Below are positions 1-9,700 of a stretch of DNA of 64,000 nucleotides, piece by piece. Within the stretch, counting starts at the first letter, position 1, and every line of letters begins with the position of its first letter. Source of the DNA: Novosphingobium sp. 17-62-19 (GTDB taxonomy: Bacteria > Pseudomonadota > Alphaproteobacteria > Sphingomonadales > Sphingomonadaceae). The position numbers and the translations under genes were made by a program. The stretch is from positions 1-64,000 of the forward strand of contig NZ_NCII01000011.1 in NCBI RefSeq assembly GCF_002256775.1, given 5' to 3'. Under the pieces are notes generated by a model. The model had not been told where the DNA came from. It was given only the letters and a program-made list of their open reading frames with translations, and searched no databases.

Positions 1-14
1 ACTTCAGCGTTCAT
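1..14 (-). CDS. pstB: PstB, phosphate ABC transporter ATPase (first codons only)
   Basis: An ATG begins at 14 on the minus strand, one base after the pstA stop codon (16-18). Only M-N-A-E and part of a fifth codon are inside the window. The call rests on position: in the usual pstSCAB order the ATPase gene follows pstA directly. The sequence itself is too short to prove the product. Confidence 0.5.
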
Positions 15-15
15 T

Positions 16-1299
16 TTACCACCGTTGTTCGAAGCGGTTGCGCAAGTAGATCGCAAGGCCGTTCATCAGGAGCAGGAAGACGAGGAGTACCACGATTGCG
101 GCGCTGGTGCGTTCCACGAAGCCGCGGTCGATCTCGTCTGACCAAAGGAAGATCTGCACCGGCAGGACGCTGGACGGTGCGGTGAAGCCCGATGGCGGGC
201 TGGCGACGAATGCGCGCATACCGATCATCAGCAGCGGTGCGGTTTCACCCAGCGCACGGGCCATGCCGATGATCGTGCCGGTAAGAATGCCGGGAAGGGC
301 GAGCGGGAGGACGTGGTTGAACACGACCTGCACCTTGCTGGCACCGATGGCGAGGGCGGCATCGCGGATCGAGGGTGGCACGGCCTTGATGGCATTGCGG
401 CCCGAGATGACGATGACCGGCATGGTCATCAGGGCCAGCGTCATGCCGCCGATCAGCGGGGCGGAGCGATAGTGCGGGAACAGGGCGAGGAACACGGCTA
501 GGCCGAGCAGACCGAAGATGATGGAGGGGACCGCGGCCAGATTGTTGATCGAAATTTCGATCCAGTCGGTCCAGCGATTCTTCGGCGCGTATTCCTCAAG
601 GTAGAGTGCAGACAGCACGCCGACAGGGAAGGCGAGGACGAGCGTGATGAACATCGTCAGCATCGAGCCCTTGAGCGCGCCCCAGATGCCCACCGATTGC
701 GGGCTGGTTGCGTCAGAGCGGCTGAGGAAGCCCTTGTCGAACTGGCGCACCAGCACGCCTTCGGCCTTGAGCCGGGTCGCGAGCACTTGCTGTGCGGGGT
801 CCCCGTCGCCGCGCATGGCGCGGGCCAGCGCGTCACTGGCGGGGAGCGAGACCTTGATCGTGCCGTTGAGCAGGCCGGGGTTCTCGATCAACTGATCGGC
901 CACTTCACGCCATGCGCCGTTGGCCAGAATATCGTCAGCTTCGGGGCCGAGGGCCTTGCTGGCGGCATTGTCGACCACCTTTTCGAGGCCCGCCAGTTCA
1001 AGGCCACCCATCGGATCGGGCTGCGTCAGGCGTTCGGCGTCGATCTGCATGGCGCCTGCCAGCGGCACATCGAAACGCACTTCGCTGCGTTGGAAGCCTG
1101 CGATGCCAGCCGAACTCATGTTCACGAGCAGCAGGATGAGCATCAGCGCTGAGAAGGCGACGGCAAAGAAGCCTAGCCAACGGAAGCGGCGGTCAGCCTT
1201 CTTGCGACTGGCGAGGCCGCGTTCCATCATTGCGCGGCGACGCGCCTGTGTTTCTTCGAAGGAAGGGGTGGCGGAGGTCATCTGGGCGGCCTCAGTCAT
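16..1299 (-). CDS. pstA: PstA, phosphate ABC transporter inner-membrane permease
   Basis: One of the two permease subunits of the high-affinity PstSCAB phosphate importer in the inner membrane. The 427-residue protein has a cytoplasmic N-terminus with many Arg/Lys, one membrane segment at about residues 40-62, and a long extracytoplasmic stretch (about 65-205) typical of the DUF3333-type PstA of alphaproteobacteria. The BPD-type permease domain follows from about 210 to the end, with several hydrophobic segments and the cytoplasmic coupling loop DAALAIGASKVQVVFNHV. It lies between pstC and pstB. Its start codon overlaps the stop of the out-of-frame pstC tail, as expected for a tightly packed operon. 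It should be phosphate-regulated through the Pho box upstream of pstS. Confidence 0.95.
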   Translation of the reverse strand: MTEAAQMTSATPSFEETQARRRAMMERGLASRKKADRRFRWLGFFAVAFSALMLILLLVNMSSAGIAGFQRSEVRFDVPLAGAMQIDAERLTQPDPMGGLELAGLEKVVDNAASKALGPEADDILANGAWREVADQLIENPGLLNGTIKVSLPASDALARAMRGDGDPAQQVLATRLKAEGVLVRQFDKGFLSRSDATSPQSVGIWGALKGSMLTMFITLVLAFPVGVLSALYLEEYAPKNRWTDWIEISINNLAAVPSIIFGLLGLAVFLALFPHYRSAPLIGGMTLALMTMPVIVISGRNAIKAVPPSIRDAALAIGASKVQVVFNHVLPLALPGILTGTIIGMARALGETAPLLMIGMRAFVASPPSGFTAPSSVLPVQIFLWSDEIDRGFVERTSAAIVVLLVFLLLMNGLAIYLRNRFEQRW

Positions 1300-1348
1300 A
1301 AGCTTCGCGGTAACGCTTGACCACGCGCAGGGCGATGAAGTTCAGCGT
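1292..1348 (-). pseudogene. pstC: Out-of-frame C-terminal remnant of PstC
   Basis: Read on the minus strand from 1348 to the TGA at 1292-1294, this stretch encodes TLNFIALRVVKRYREAYD, which is the expected C-terminal end of a PstC permease. It is not in the frame of the main pstC reading frame, which hits TGA at 1348-1350 directly after NPFESM. The remnant overlaps the pstA start by a few bases, the normal junction in this operon. The tail is intact but detached, which points to an internal deletion that is not a multiple of three bases. Confidence 0.75.
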
Positions 1349-2565
1349 CACATGCTTTCAAACGGGTTGGCAGTGAGATTGGCCGAGGCACCAGCGGCCA
1401 TGACCACGATCATCGTTTCACCAATCGCGCGGCTGATGGCCAGCATGACGCCTGCGACGATGCCGGGCAGGGCGGCGGGGACCAGCACCTTGCTGATGGT
1501 TTCAGACGTTGTCGCGCCCATTGCAAGGCTGCCATCACGCAGCGATTGTGGGACCGCGGCAATGGAATCATCGGCCATCGAGGAGACGAACGGGATGATC
1601 ATGATGCCCATGACAAGGCCTGCGGCAATCGCGCTTTCGGTGGAAGCGCTGGAAATGCCTATGGCGTGGGCGGCATCGCGCACCATCGGAGCGACGGTCA
1701 ACGCGGCGAAATAGCCGTAGACGACGGTGGGAACGCCCGCGAGGATTTCGAGCAGCGGCTTCATCACCTTGCGCACGTTGTTGCTGGCGTATTGGGTGAG
1801 GAAAATGGCGCTCATCAAGCCGAGCGGGATGGCGACGATCATGGCGATGATCGCGCCGATATAGATGGTGCCCCAGAACAGCGGGATTGCGCCATAATCC
1901 TTGCCGTCGGGCGTGCCCGAACTCATCGGATCGGGCGACCAGTGGGTGCCGAACAGGAAATCGATGGGCGAGACCATGCCGAAGAAGCGGACGGTTTCGA
2001 ACACAAGGCTGGCGATGATGCCGATAGTGGTGAGGATGGCGACCAGCGAGGCGATCATAAGCAGCGCCATGACTGCGCGTTCCACGCGTGTGCGGGCGGT
2101 GAAATCGGGCTTGAGGCGCAGGAACGCGAAGGCTCCGCCTGCAAAAGCGACGAGGAGCGTGACGGCAAGGCCGATGGAATTGTAGAGCGTCAGCGCCGTG
2201 CGGTATGGTTCGACCAGCGCCTGCGCTTCATCGTTGAAAACGCCGAAGGCTGCGCCCGAAGCGACCGAGCGGGCCTCTGCCAGTAGGGTTTCGCGTTCGA
2301 AACCGAAGGCGGGGAGGACCGACGATGCCGGATCGGCAAGAACGTGTGCGGTGACCAGTGCAGGGCTGAGGGCGTTCCACAGGACCGCAAAGAGTACAGC
2401 GGGCACGCCGACCCACAGCGCGACATACCAGCCGTGGAAATTGGGCAAGGAATGCAGGCGGACACCCGGCGCAGCCTTGCGGAAGGCCCAGGCGCGCGAA
2501 CGTGCCGCCAGCCAGCCCAAAAGGCTCAGCCCGAAGGCGAGCAGAAGCAGAATGGCTGGCGACAT
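1348..2565 (-). CDS. pstC: PstC, phosphate ABC transporter permease, 3' end disrupted
   Basis: Second permease subunit of the Pst phosphate importer. The 405-residue reading frame has an N-terminal hydrophobic segment, a large insert before the permease core (characteristic of alphaproteobacterial PstC), and a BPD-type permease domain from about residue 230. The coupling loop DGSLAMGATTSETISKV and the motif SRAIGETMIVVMAAG are present. It ends abruptly at NPFESM. Family members continue for about 55 more residues including the last membrane helix, and the very end of that tail is found in another frame at 1292-1348. About 36 residues between the two parts are missing, by comparison with remembered family sequences. 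As it stands the permease lacks its final helix and may be non-functional, or this may be a sequence or assembly error. Confidence 0.9.
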   Translation of the reverse strand: MSPAILLLLAFGLSLLGWLAARSRAWAFRKAAPGVRLHSLPNFHGWYVALWVGVPAVLFAVLWNALSPALVTAHVLADPASSVLPAFGFERETLLAEARSVASGAAFGVFNDEAQALVEPYRTALTLYNSIGLAVTLLVAFAGGAFAFLRLKPDFTARTRVERAVMALLMIASLVAILTTIGIIASLVFETVRFFGMVSPIDFLFGTHWSPDPMSSGTPDGKDYGAIPLFWGTIYIGAIIAMIVAIPLGLMSAIFLTQYASNNVRKVMKPLLEILAGVPTVVYGYFAALTVAPMVRDAAHAIGISSASTESAIAAGLVMGIMIIPFVSSMADDSIAAVPQSLRDGSLAMGATTSETISKVLVPAALPGIVAGVMLAISRAIGETMIVVMAAGASANLTANPFESM

Positions 2566-2587
2566 AACCCCCGTTATTCCCTTTAAC

Positions 2588-3640
2588 TTACTTCAATTGC
2601 GAACCATCAAGAACCGGCAGGTCGTTAACAGCCTTGGCGCTTCCTGCAAGCACGTCATCAGGCGCAACCACCATTCCGAGCTTGGCAAGAGTGCCACCCT
2701 TGCCCCAAAGCTTTGACCATTCAGTGACAAATGCCTGCAATCCGGGAATTGCTTTCAGATGGGCTTTTTTCACGTAGATGTAGAGCGGGCGTGCACCGGG
2801 ATAGCTGAAGTCCGAGATCGTGGCATAAGTCGGCTCGATCCCCTTCATCGTCAGGCCCTTGATGCGACCCTTGTTCTCTTCCAGATAGGAGAAGCCAAAC
2901 ACTCCGATGGCCTTGGGATTGGCTTCGATCTTCTGGACAATCAGGTTGTCATTCTCGCCCGCGTCGACATAGGCACCGTCATCGCGCACTTCGGTACAGA
3001 TCTTTTCGTGGGCAGACTTGTCGCTGTCCTTCAGCGCTTGCATCTCGGCGTTTTCGTCGCAGCCCTTGGCAAGGATCAGTTCTTTGAGCGCATCACGCGT
3101 ACCCGAAGTGGACGGCGGACCATAAACAAGGATGGCTTCGGCCGGGAGTGACGGATTGACGTCTTTCCAGGTCTTGTAGGTCTGCGGCTTGCCATAGGGG
3201 TTCTTGGCGAGCGCCTTGTAAACATCCTCGGTCGTCAGCGCGATGCCGACACCGCCCTGCGCTTCGGCAAAGGCTACGCCATCAAGGCCGACCTGGACTT
3301 CAACAATGTCCTTCACGCCATTCGTCTGGCAGCTTTCGAACTCGGACTTCTTCATCCGGCGCGAGGCGTTGGCGATATCGGGGAACTGCGCGCCTACGCC
3401 GCCGCAGAACAGGTTCATGCCAGCGCCCGTGCCAGTCGATTCGATGATCGGTGATTTCAGCGAAGGGTCGGCCCGCGCGAGCGATTCGGCCACAGCCTTG
3501 GCAAACGGGTAGACGGTGGAAGACCCGACGGCGCGCACCTGATCGCGGGTGCCCGCATCCTGCGAACCGCACCCGGCAAGAGCGAGCGCCGAAAGCGCGG
3601 CAGCGGAAAGGGCAATGTTGCGAATCGTCGTCATGTTCAT
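2588..3640 (-). CDS. pstS: PstS, periplasmic phosphate-binding lipoprotein
   Basis: Captures phosphate in the periplasm and delivers it to PstC/PstA. The 350-residue protein starts with a lipoprotein-type signal peptide ending in the lipobox LAGC (cysteine near residue 24). The mature part begins with VRAVGSSTVYPFAKAVAE, and an ESTGTGAGMNLFCGG stretch follows; both are phosphate-contacting segments of the PstS/SphX family. YGPPSTSGTRDAL is the second typical binding loop. The start at 3640 has a GAAGG ribosome-binding site 5 bases upstream; a second ATG two codons later is possible. First pst gene after phoR, it has a Pho box 43-61 bases upstream of its start codon. pstC follows after 22 bases. 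Confidence 0.95.
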   Translation of the reverse strand: MNMTTIRNIALSAAALSALALAGCGSQDAGTRDQVRAVGSSTVYPFAKAVAESLARADPSLKSPIIESTGTGAGMNLFCGGVGAQFPDIANASRRMKKSEFESCQTNGVKDIVEVQVGLDGVAFAEAQGGVGIALTTEDVYKALAKNPYGKPQTYKTWKDVNPSLPAEAILVYGPPSTSGTRDALKELILAKGCDENAEMQALKDSDKSAHEKICTEVRDDGAYVDAGENDNLIVQKIEANPKAIGVFGFSYLEENKGRIKGLTMKGIEPTYATISDFSYPGARPLYIYVKKAHLKAIPGLQAFVTEWSKLWGKGGTLAKLGMVVAPDDVLAGSAKAVNDLPVLDGSQLK

Positions 3641-3682
3641 GAGCCTTCGTCCAAGTGGGCAGGCTGGCCAATGCGACGGCTA

Positions 3683-3701
3683 CGTGACAAGTTTATGACA
3701 A
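3683..3701 (-). promoter_or_regulatory. Pho box (PhoB operator) upstream of pstS
   Basis: On the minus strand the site reads TTGTCATAAACTTGTCACG: two TTGTCA-type half sites 11 bases apart start to start, the layout of PhoB operators (consensus CTGTCAT repeated every 11 bases). It sits 43-61 bases upstream of pstS and overlaps the TAA stop codon of phoR (3693-3695). pstS-pstC-pstA could therefore be induced by phosphate starvation from inside the phoR end. phoB itself is not in the window. Confidence 0.75.
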
Positions 3702-4889
3702 TGGTGATTCGGCGGCAACGTTCTGTGGTGCTGCCAGTGGAATGCGCACTGTCACGGTGGTGCCAATCCCTTGCGTGCTGGCGATATCGAGCTTGCCGCG
3801 ATGCCGTTCGACAATATGCTTCACGATAGCGAGGCCTAGGCCTGTGCCGCCTGCTGCCCGGCTGCGGCCGGGGTCGGTGCGATAGAACCGGCGGGTAAGA
3901 TACGGCAAGTGATCGGGGTGAATGCCTTCACCCTTGTCGGCCACCACCAATTCAGCCTCGCCGCCGTGGACGGTGATTTTCACCGTTACCGGCTGCACCG
4001 GATCACCATATTTGAAGGCGTTATCGATGAGGTTGCGGACAAGCTGGTCGAGTTGCTGACGGTCCCCCATGACAATCGCCTGCGTGGTGTCGATGGCGAG
4101 GCGCTGTTCACCCATCGTCATGGCGGTTTCGCTGGCAATAGTACCGACCATCTGGCCAAGATCGATGCGGTCACGCGGAAGCTCGTGCTTTTCAGCCTCG
4201 ATGCGCGAGAGTGACATCAGGTCTTCGACCAGACTTTGCAGACGGCGTGATTCGCGCAGGACGGTAGCGTGGAACCGGGCAGCTGTGGCCTCGTCCACCT
4301 TGGCGTCAGGGTCGGCCAGTGTTTCGATATAGCCGATGATTGATGAAAGAGGGGTGCGCAGTTCGTGGCTGGCATTGGCCACGAAATCGGTGTGGGCGCG
4401 GCTGATGTCAGCCTCGGCAGTGCGATTGACCATCTCGATTAGCGAGAACCGTTCGTCGATGGGAACGCGGCTGACCTGCCAGATGCTGCGCGCGCCAGTG
4501 AGGCCACGCACCAGCGCACGGCCCTGCGGCTTTTGCAGCAGCCCGATAGCTTCGGGATGACGCAGCGCCACGCGTGCGTCCTGCCCGATGATGTGCGCGC
4601 CCAGTTCCTCGCGTGCGGCAGCGTTGGCTGCGGCAATGCGTTGCCCATCGAGCATCAGGACGGGCAGGCCGAAGGGTTCGACCAGTTCGATCATGGCTTG
4701 GCGAGAAACGCTGCCATCGTCGCGGTCGATGGTTTGAACTGTGGGTTCAGGCCGCGCCAGCCAAAGCGTTGCGAGCCAGACGAGCAGGATCGCCAGCGAC
4801 ATCCAGAAGCCCGAACCGCCCAGATACATGACTATTGCAGCGCAAAGCGCCACGATGATGCTGGGAATTGGCAACGACAAGCCCTTCAT
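3693..4889 (-). CDS. phoR: PhoR, phosphate-regulon sensor histidine kinase
   Basis: Membrane-anchored histidine kinase that, with PhoB, controls the phosphate regulon. The 398-residue protein has two N-terminal membrane segments (about 8-24 and 29-46) with almost no periplasmic loop, as in other PhoR proteins. A PAS-like region follows (about 65-160). Next comes the HisKA dimerisation domain with the phospho-accepting His175 in FVANASHELRTPLSSIIGY, then an HATPase domain with N-box LVRNLIDNAFKYGDP and G-boxes DKGEGI and GGTGLGLAI. It is followed by pstS with a Pho box at the junction, so it probably senses the state of the Pst transporter. The start at 4889 has no strong ribosome-binding site. 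Confidence 0.93.
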   Translation of the reverse strand: MKGLSLPIPSIIVALCAAIVMYLGGSGFWMSLAILLVWLATLWLARPEPTVQTIDRDDGSVSRQAMIELVEPFGLPVLMLDGQRIAAANAAAREELGAHIIGQDARVALRHPEAIGLLQKPQGRALVRGLTGARSIWQVSRVPIDERFSLIEMVNRTAEADISRAHTDFVANASHELRTPLSSIIGYIETLADPDAKVDEATAARFHATVLRESRRLQSLVEDLMSLSRIEAEKHELPRDRIDLGQMVGTIASETAMTMGEQRLAIDTTQAIVMGDRQQLDQLVRNLIDNAFKYGDPVQPVTVKITVHGGEAELVVADKGEGIHPDHLPYLTRRFYRTDPGRSRAAGGTGLGLAIVKHIVERHRGKLDIASTQGIGTTVTVRIPLAAPQNVAAESPLS

Positions 4890-5047
4890 CGAATCACGCC
4901 GTATGGATTGCCTGTGCCTGCGAATCGCCGAACGGTGTTTCGGCGTTGTTGCACTGCGAATAGGCGAGGGGTGATGGGGCGCGCAAGCAGCCTGCGGCCT
5001 GTGTCACAATTGATCCGTCTTTTGACGCATTCGCCCAGATGGTAGGG

Positions 5048-6730
5048 CTAGTTCACTAACGCGTTGAAGATCATGGCAAAACTTGCCCCGCTGGCAAGGC
5101 TGGCCGCATGGCCGGTCAGCGTGGTACCGGAAAATGAAATGCCGATCGGGTCAGCCTCATCGATGCCGGTGGCATTGTCGTCCTCAACCGTCGTGGCTGC
5201 GGCGCAAGTGGTGCCAGACCGGGCGGTGCCCGCCAGATAGGTGAGCGACGAGGGCAGCGTGTCGGTTACGTAAACGTCATTGGCTGCCAACGTTCCGGGG
5301 TTGGTGACAAGGATACAGTATCGCACGGTCGCGCCCGGCAGCGCCTTTGGCCCGGTACTGCTTATCCCGTCTGACAGGATCGTCGATGTCTTGCTGACCA
5401 CCAATGGCAGTATTCGGGTGTTGGTATATGTACAGACAATCGCCGTTTCGCCATTCCCGATGGTCAGCCCGTCTGCCAGATTGGTGTCAGCCGCGCCGGT
5501 GCAAGCCACCGCACCATTGTAGCGGCCTGTATTCGTGCCCGCCATGATCTCGGCAAGTGTTAGCGTCTCGCCAATCACCACGGGGGTGGGCGATCCATCG
5601 GTATCTAGCTGGTTCGCCGTGCCAGCGTCTGAGACCAGCGTATCAATGACGGTAGCGCTGCGCGAAAGCGTGACGTTTGCATCATCCCCGACCACAGCGT
5701 TTGCCCACTGCTTGCGCAGGGTAACGCGAGAGTCATTGTCGACGATGGTGTACGTTCCGGCCGTTTGCGTTGTGCCGCCGCAGATGGTGGTGTGGCCACG
5801 CGTGTAACCGGTGCCTGTGGAGAGCGAGTAGGTGATTGTCTCGTTGCTCTCGATCGCGTTGTCATCGACAATCGTGATGCCGAGCGGGATCGCGGTATTG
5901 TTGTACGTTCCAGCCGGGACCGTGACGGTGAAGGTCGATCCGCCGCCGGGCGTTGTATAGTCGGTGCCGCGCGTGGCCGTGCCGCCGGTGATGGTCATGG
6001 TGACACTGATGGCACTGGTCGCGCGCCCGGTGACCAGCAGCGTTGCAATGTTGGACGAAGGCACGGATTCGCTGCCCGAGCTGCTTCCGATGGAAAGCTG
6101 GATGAACGGACGAAGAGTCAGCTGGATCGCGTCGAGAAAGTTGCCGAACGAACCCGGATCGGTGGTGTTGAACTGCACCCGCTGCATACCGGTGGAACCG
6201 GTATAGGTTGCCGTGCCGGTGTTGACATTCCACCGCAGGTTGTTGGTTCGCGAGCTTTGTGTAGCCAGAGTTTGGATCACACCGCCGCTGCCGTTGGCCA
6301 CCTGAAACCGAACCGTTTGCGTACTTGCGCCACCTTCGCGGGCACGATGGGCGAATGTCCAGCCAATCGGCTCGCCATTGACGAGGCAGATGTTCTGGAA
6401 AAATGTGCCGTTCACATTGGCGTTCATTTCGGCAAAGACATTGCCGTCATAGGCTGGAACGCCATTGAAATTGGTGTCCCACAGTTCGATTTCATCGGTC
6501 GTGGTATCCCACCCTGGTACCAGATCAATCGACATGATTTCATAATTGGGCGATCCGGGGCCAGCCGGATCGTTGGCTTCAAACGATGGGTTTTCAAGCG
6601 AGCGGAACTGCGCATGGGCAGGGCCTGATGCCGCTGCAAGGCTGCATAGGCCGAGCAGCGCCCGGCCCAGATGCTTCGGAAACCTTGTGCCGATATGCAC
6701 CCATCTACTCCAGTTGCGGCCTCCGATCAC
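5048..6730 (-). CDS. Exported Calx-beta/DUF11 domain surface protein
   Basis: A 560-residue protein of unknown function with an N-terminal signal peptide (cleavage after PAHAQ, about residue 41). A first beta-rich region (about 42-205) starts with RSLENPSFEAND, the kind of opening seen in carbohydrate-binding-like or DUF642-like domains. A Calx-beta-like repeat follows (about 215-330, with GTDYTTPGGG and DDNAIESNETITYSLS). A prealbumin-like segment comes next (about 335-440), and a C-terminal DUF11 domain (about 445-560) ends in FNALVN. The ATG overlaps the stop of the upstream 1686-residue gene by four bases (ATGA), so the two are probably translationally coupled. It is the last gene of the DUF11 cluster. 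The cluster context suggests a cell-surface role; no enzyme motif is visible. Confidence 0.8.
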   Translation of the reverse strand: MIGGRNWSRWVHIGTRFPKHLGRALLGLCSLAAASGPAHAQFRSLENPSFEANDPAGPGSPNYEIMSIDLVPGWDTTTDEIELWDTNFNGVPAYDGNVFAEMNANVNGTFFQNICLVNGEPIGWTFAHRAREGGASTQTVRFQVANGSGGVIQTLATQSSRTNNLRWNVNTGTATYTGSTGMQRVQFNTTDPGSFGNFLDAIQLTLRPFIQLSIGSSSGSESVPSSNIATLLVTGRATSAISVTMTITGGTATRGTDYTTPGGGSTFTVTVPAGTYNNTAIPLGITIVDDNAIESNETITYSLSTGTGYTRGHTTICGGTTQTAGTYTIVDNDSRVTLRKQWANAVVGDDANVTLSRSATVIDTLVSDAGTANQLDTDGSPTPVVIGETLTLAEIMAGTNTGRYNGAVACTGAADTNLADGLTIGNGETAIVCTYTNTRILPLVVSKTSTILSDGISSTGPKALPGATVRYCILVTNPGTLAANDVYVTDTLPSSLTYLAGTARSGTTCAAATTVEDDNATGIDEADPIGISFSGTTLTGHAASLASGASFAMIFNALVN

Positions 6731-9700
6731 TGCCGCAGCCCCAGAAAGCCGAGACTGTTGCTGTCAAACTTCATGCGCATGGCAACAAACAGGCCCGCGG
6801 TCGTCTGCCGCGCCGCGATGAAATCGGGATCGCGATAGCCCGTCAGGTTGTAGCCCACGGTGATAAGCGTATCCTTGACGAGGCTCACGCCGATCTGCGG
6901 GCCGATTGCAAAGTGCGTAGTGCCCGAAGTCAGATCGTGACGCACGGTGACAACTGCGCCAATTTCGACCGATTTGCCGAGTCCGATGCGACCATCAAGA
7001 CCACTGATCAGCGACGTGCCTTCAAGGTCATAGCCTTCAAAGGCATCGAAGGTGTGCCGCACCGCGGTGAACAGGCCGATTTCGGTGCGCTGCGCGTCTT
7101 CGCTGCGGGGCGACCAGTTGAACGAGGCACTGGCCATCATGCGCGTGGATTTGGCATCGGTGCCGCCGAGCAGTGCGGTGCGCGAGCCGATAGCGGTGCC
7201 GTTTTGAATTTCGTCACTGCGCAGTTCCAGCTTTGACAGGATCGCGAGCGCGCTGTCCGCCGGGCGGTGGGCGAGCGAGAGTGCGGCGTCGAAAATCTGG
7301 CTGCGCTGGCCGTTCTGGTCCTGTGCGCGGGTCATGGTGAAGCCTGCGCCTGCCATGCTGCCTTCGCCAAGCTGGCGGATTGCACCGAGCACGACGCCCT
7401 TGCGGTCGGTCAACTGGCCATTGCGCATTTCGCCACGGCCCGTCACGCTCCAGCGGTCCCGCCGCCAGGTTGCGCCAAAGGTTATGGCGGTGAAGTCTTC
7501 GGCAATCGTCCCGGCATCGCCGAGGTTGCCGCCGCTCGAAGCAGGTTGGTCGATGTTGATGATCCGGCTCGCGTCGATCCCGGCAAGCGTGGTTGAATGG
7601 TCAACCGTGGCATCGATGGTGAGCGAGGGTGTGATCGGCAGCGACTGGGTGAGGCCGAACGCGGCGAAGCTGCGCTTGCCATATTCGCTGAGCGTTTGTT
7701 GGCCAAGCGAGGTCACTGCGCGCGCGCCGTCCCACGGGCCGACCTCGAACCCTGCCTGCACGGTATCGGCAGAGACAGCCTTGCCGCTGGCACGCTCGTA
7801 GGTGCCGAGAAGCTTGATCGAAGGCGTGAAGGCATAGGCTGCGCCAACGCGATAGCGAGAGGGCAGGTCGATGCTCTCAGCCGCGCCAAGTGCAACACTG
7901 GCTGCGCCGTTGATCTCAAGGCGGTTGTCGAGAAAATGCCTGGTTGCGCCAGCCTCGACCGTGGTGGTGCGGGCGGTGCGGCCATCGGCCAGACGGTCGT
8001 CGAACATCGCAAGCCCAAGGCGGCCTTCGGTATCGCGGCTGCGCCACACGCTGTTGATCTCGGCGGCCTTGCGCTGGGCTGCATCGGTGAGGCTGTCATC
8101 GAACCACGTGCTGGCGGTGATGGCGAAAGCTTCGCTCAACCGGTAACGGCCATCCACGCCAACCTTGCGGCGGCCACGTTCGGCATTGTTGAGCTGGCCA
8201 AGGCCAAAGCGGCTGCCGGCAGAGCGGATGTAGGCGAGGGCGTCAAGCGCGCCATCATGATGCTCGATTTCGGCGATCCATGCGTTGTCATGCGCACCGG
8301 CGAGGCGGCTGATTGCGGCTTCTGCGCGCAGTTCGGTGCCTTGGCCCAGCGCAGCCTTCACATCGATGGCGGCAAGGTCAGACCGGGCACCGTTGTTTGC
8401 GCCGGTATCGGTGATGGCGGTTGCGCCGATGCGCAGCGCGCCGCCCAGCGTAGTCACGTCAGCACGCAGGCCTGCGTTGATCTCGCCGCCGGTTGCCTGC
8501 TCGATCTCATAGTCCACGATGATGAAGCGCGGGTTGAGGTTTTCGTCGCGGCTCAGTACCGGGGCCCGGAAGATTATCGTGCCGGTCAGCAGGTCGATGT
8601 CGTAGTCGATGAAACGCTGGAGCGTCTTGGTATCGACGATGACTTCGGACCGGAAGCGGTCGCGCACCTGCAGCGTCACGATCTCGCTATTGGCGATGAT
8701 GCGACGGCTGGTGAGGCGATAAGGGCCGGAAATGCCGCCGCCCTGGATCTCGTCACGGCGGTGCGTGTCGCCCGTGCGGGCGGCAAAGCCCTGTACGTGC
8801 AGCGCGCCGAAAGCGCCCTCAGCCGCAGCGCCGGTAACGGTGCGTTGATAGCGGGCCAGAACGGTTTGGTCGAACGCCGTCACGAAATCACCGTAGATTG
8901 CGTAAAACGCGCGTGCTTCGAGCCGGATGTACAGCTTTTCGCGGCTGGCGGCGTCGAAGCGGCGGCTCGAACCATCTGCGAACACGGTGTAGTAAGCTTT
9001 TGGATCGATCGCGCCGAGCAATCGCTGCTGGTCCTTCTGCTTGGCGCTGTCGTAGCTGGCGGTCAGCAGGAATTTGCCCAGCACGCGGCCCTTGGCATAG
9101 AAAGCTACGCGAGCATTATTGCCCAGATCGCTGTCAAAGCGGCCATCACGCTGCATCTGCTTGGCGATGGAGCTTTTGCCGCTGGCGGCTTCTGCGAGGC
9201 CGACCAGCGTCCATTTCTGGTCGCCCGGCGCAATCCAGCTTTCCAGCGTCTGGCGGCGGGTGATGGTCTGGTCCTTGAACAGGAACTCGGCGCGCAAGGG
9301 ACCACTGACCATGGTCGGGGCCAGTTCAACATAGGCAATGCCATCATCACCCTTGACCACAAAGGTCGGTGCGGCGCGGTCCAACCCGGACAGCGTGCGC
9401 GATTGCATGGCGTCGATGGCCAGCGCGCTTTCATAGGGCTGGTTGAGCGTGAATTCGCCCGTGATCCCGGCATGGACCGGACGGCCATTGCGGTCGGTCA
9501 CGCGGATCGCCAGCATCGGACGGGTCGTTCCATCGGCGACAAGCTGCGATTTTTCGCGGATCAGTTCCACACGGGCGGGAACCTGCACGAAATGGACGTC
9601 GCGCTTGAGTTGTGCGGTTTCCTTGCCATCGGCGCTGCGGACGGTGGCAGACAGCGTCGAGGCCTCCCCATCAAGCGGGACGCCGCGCCAGACGCTGACG

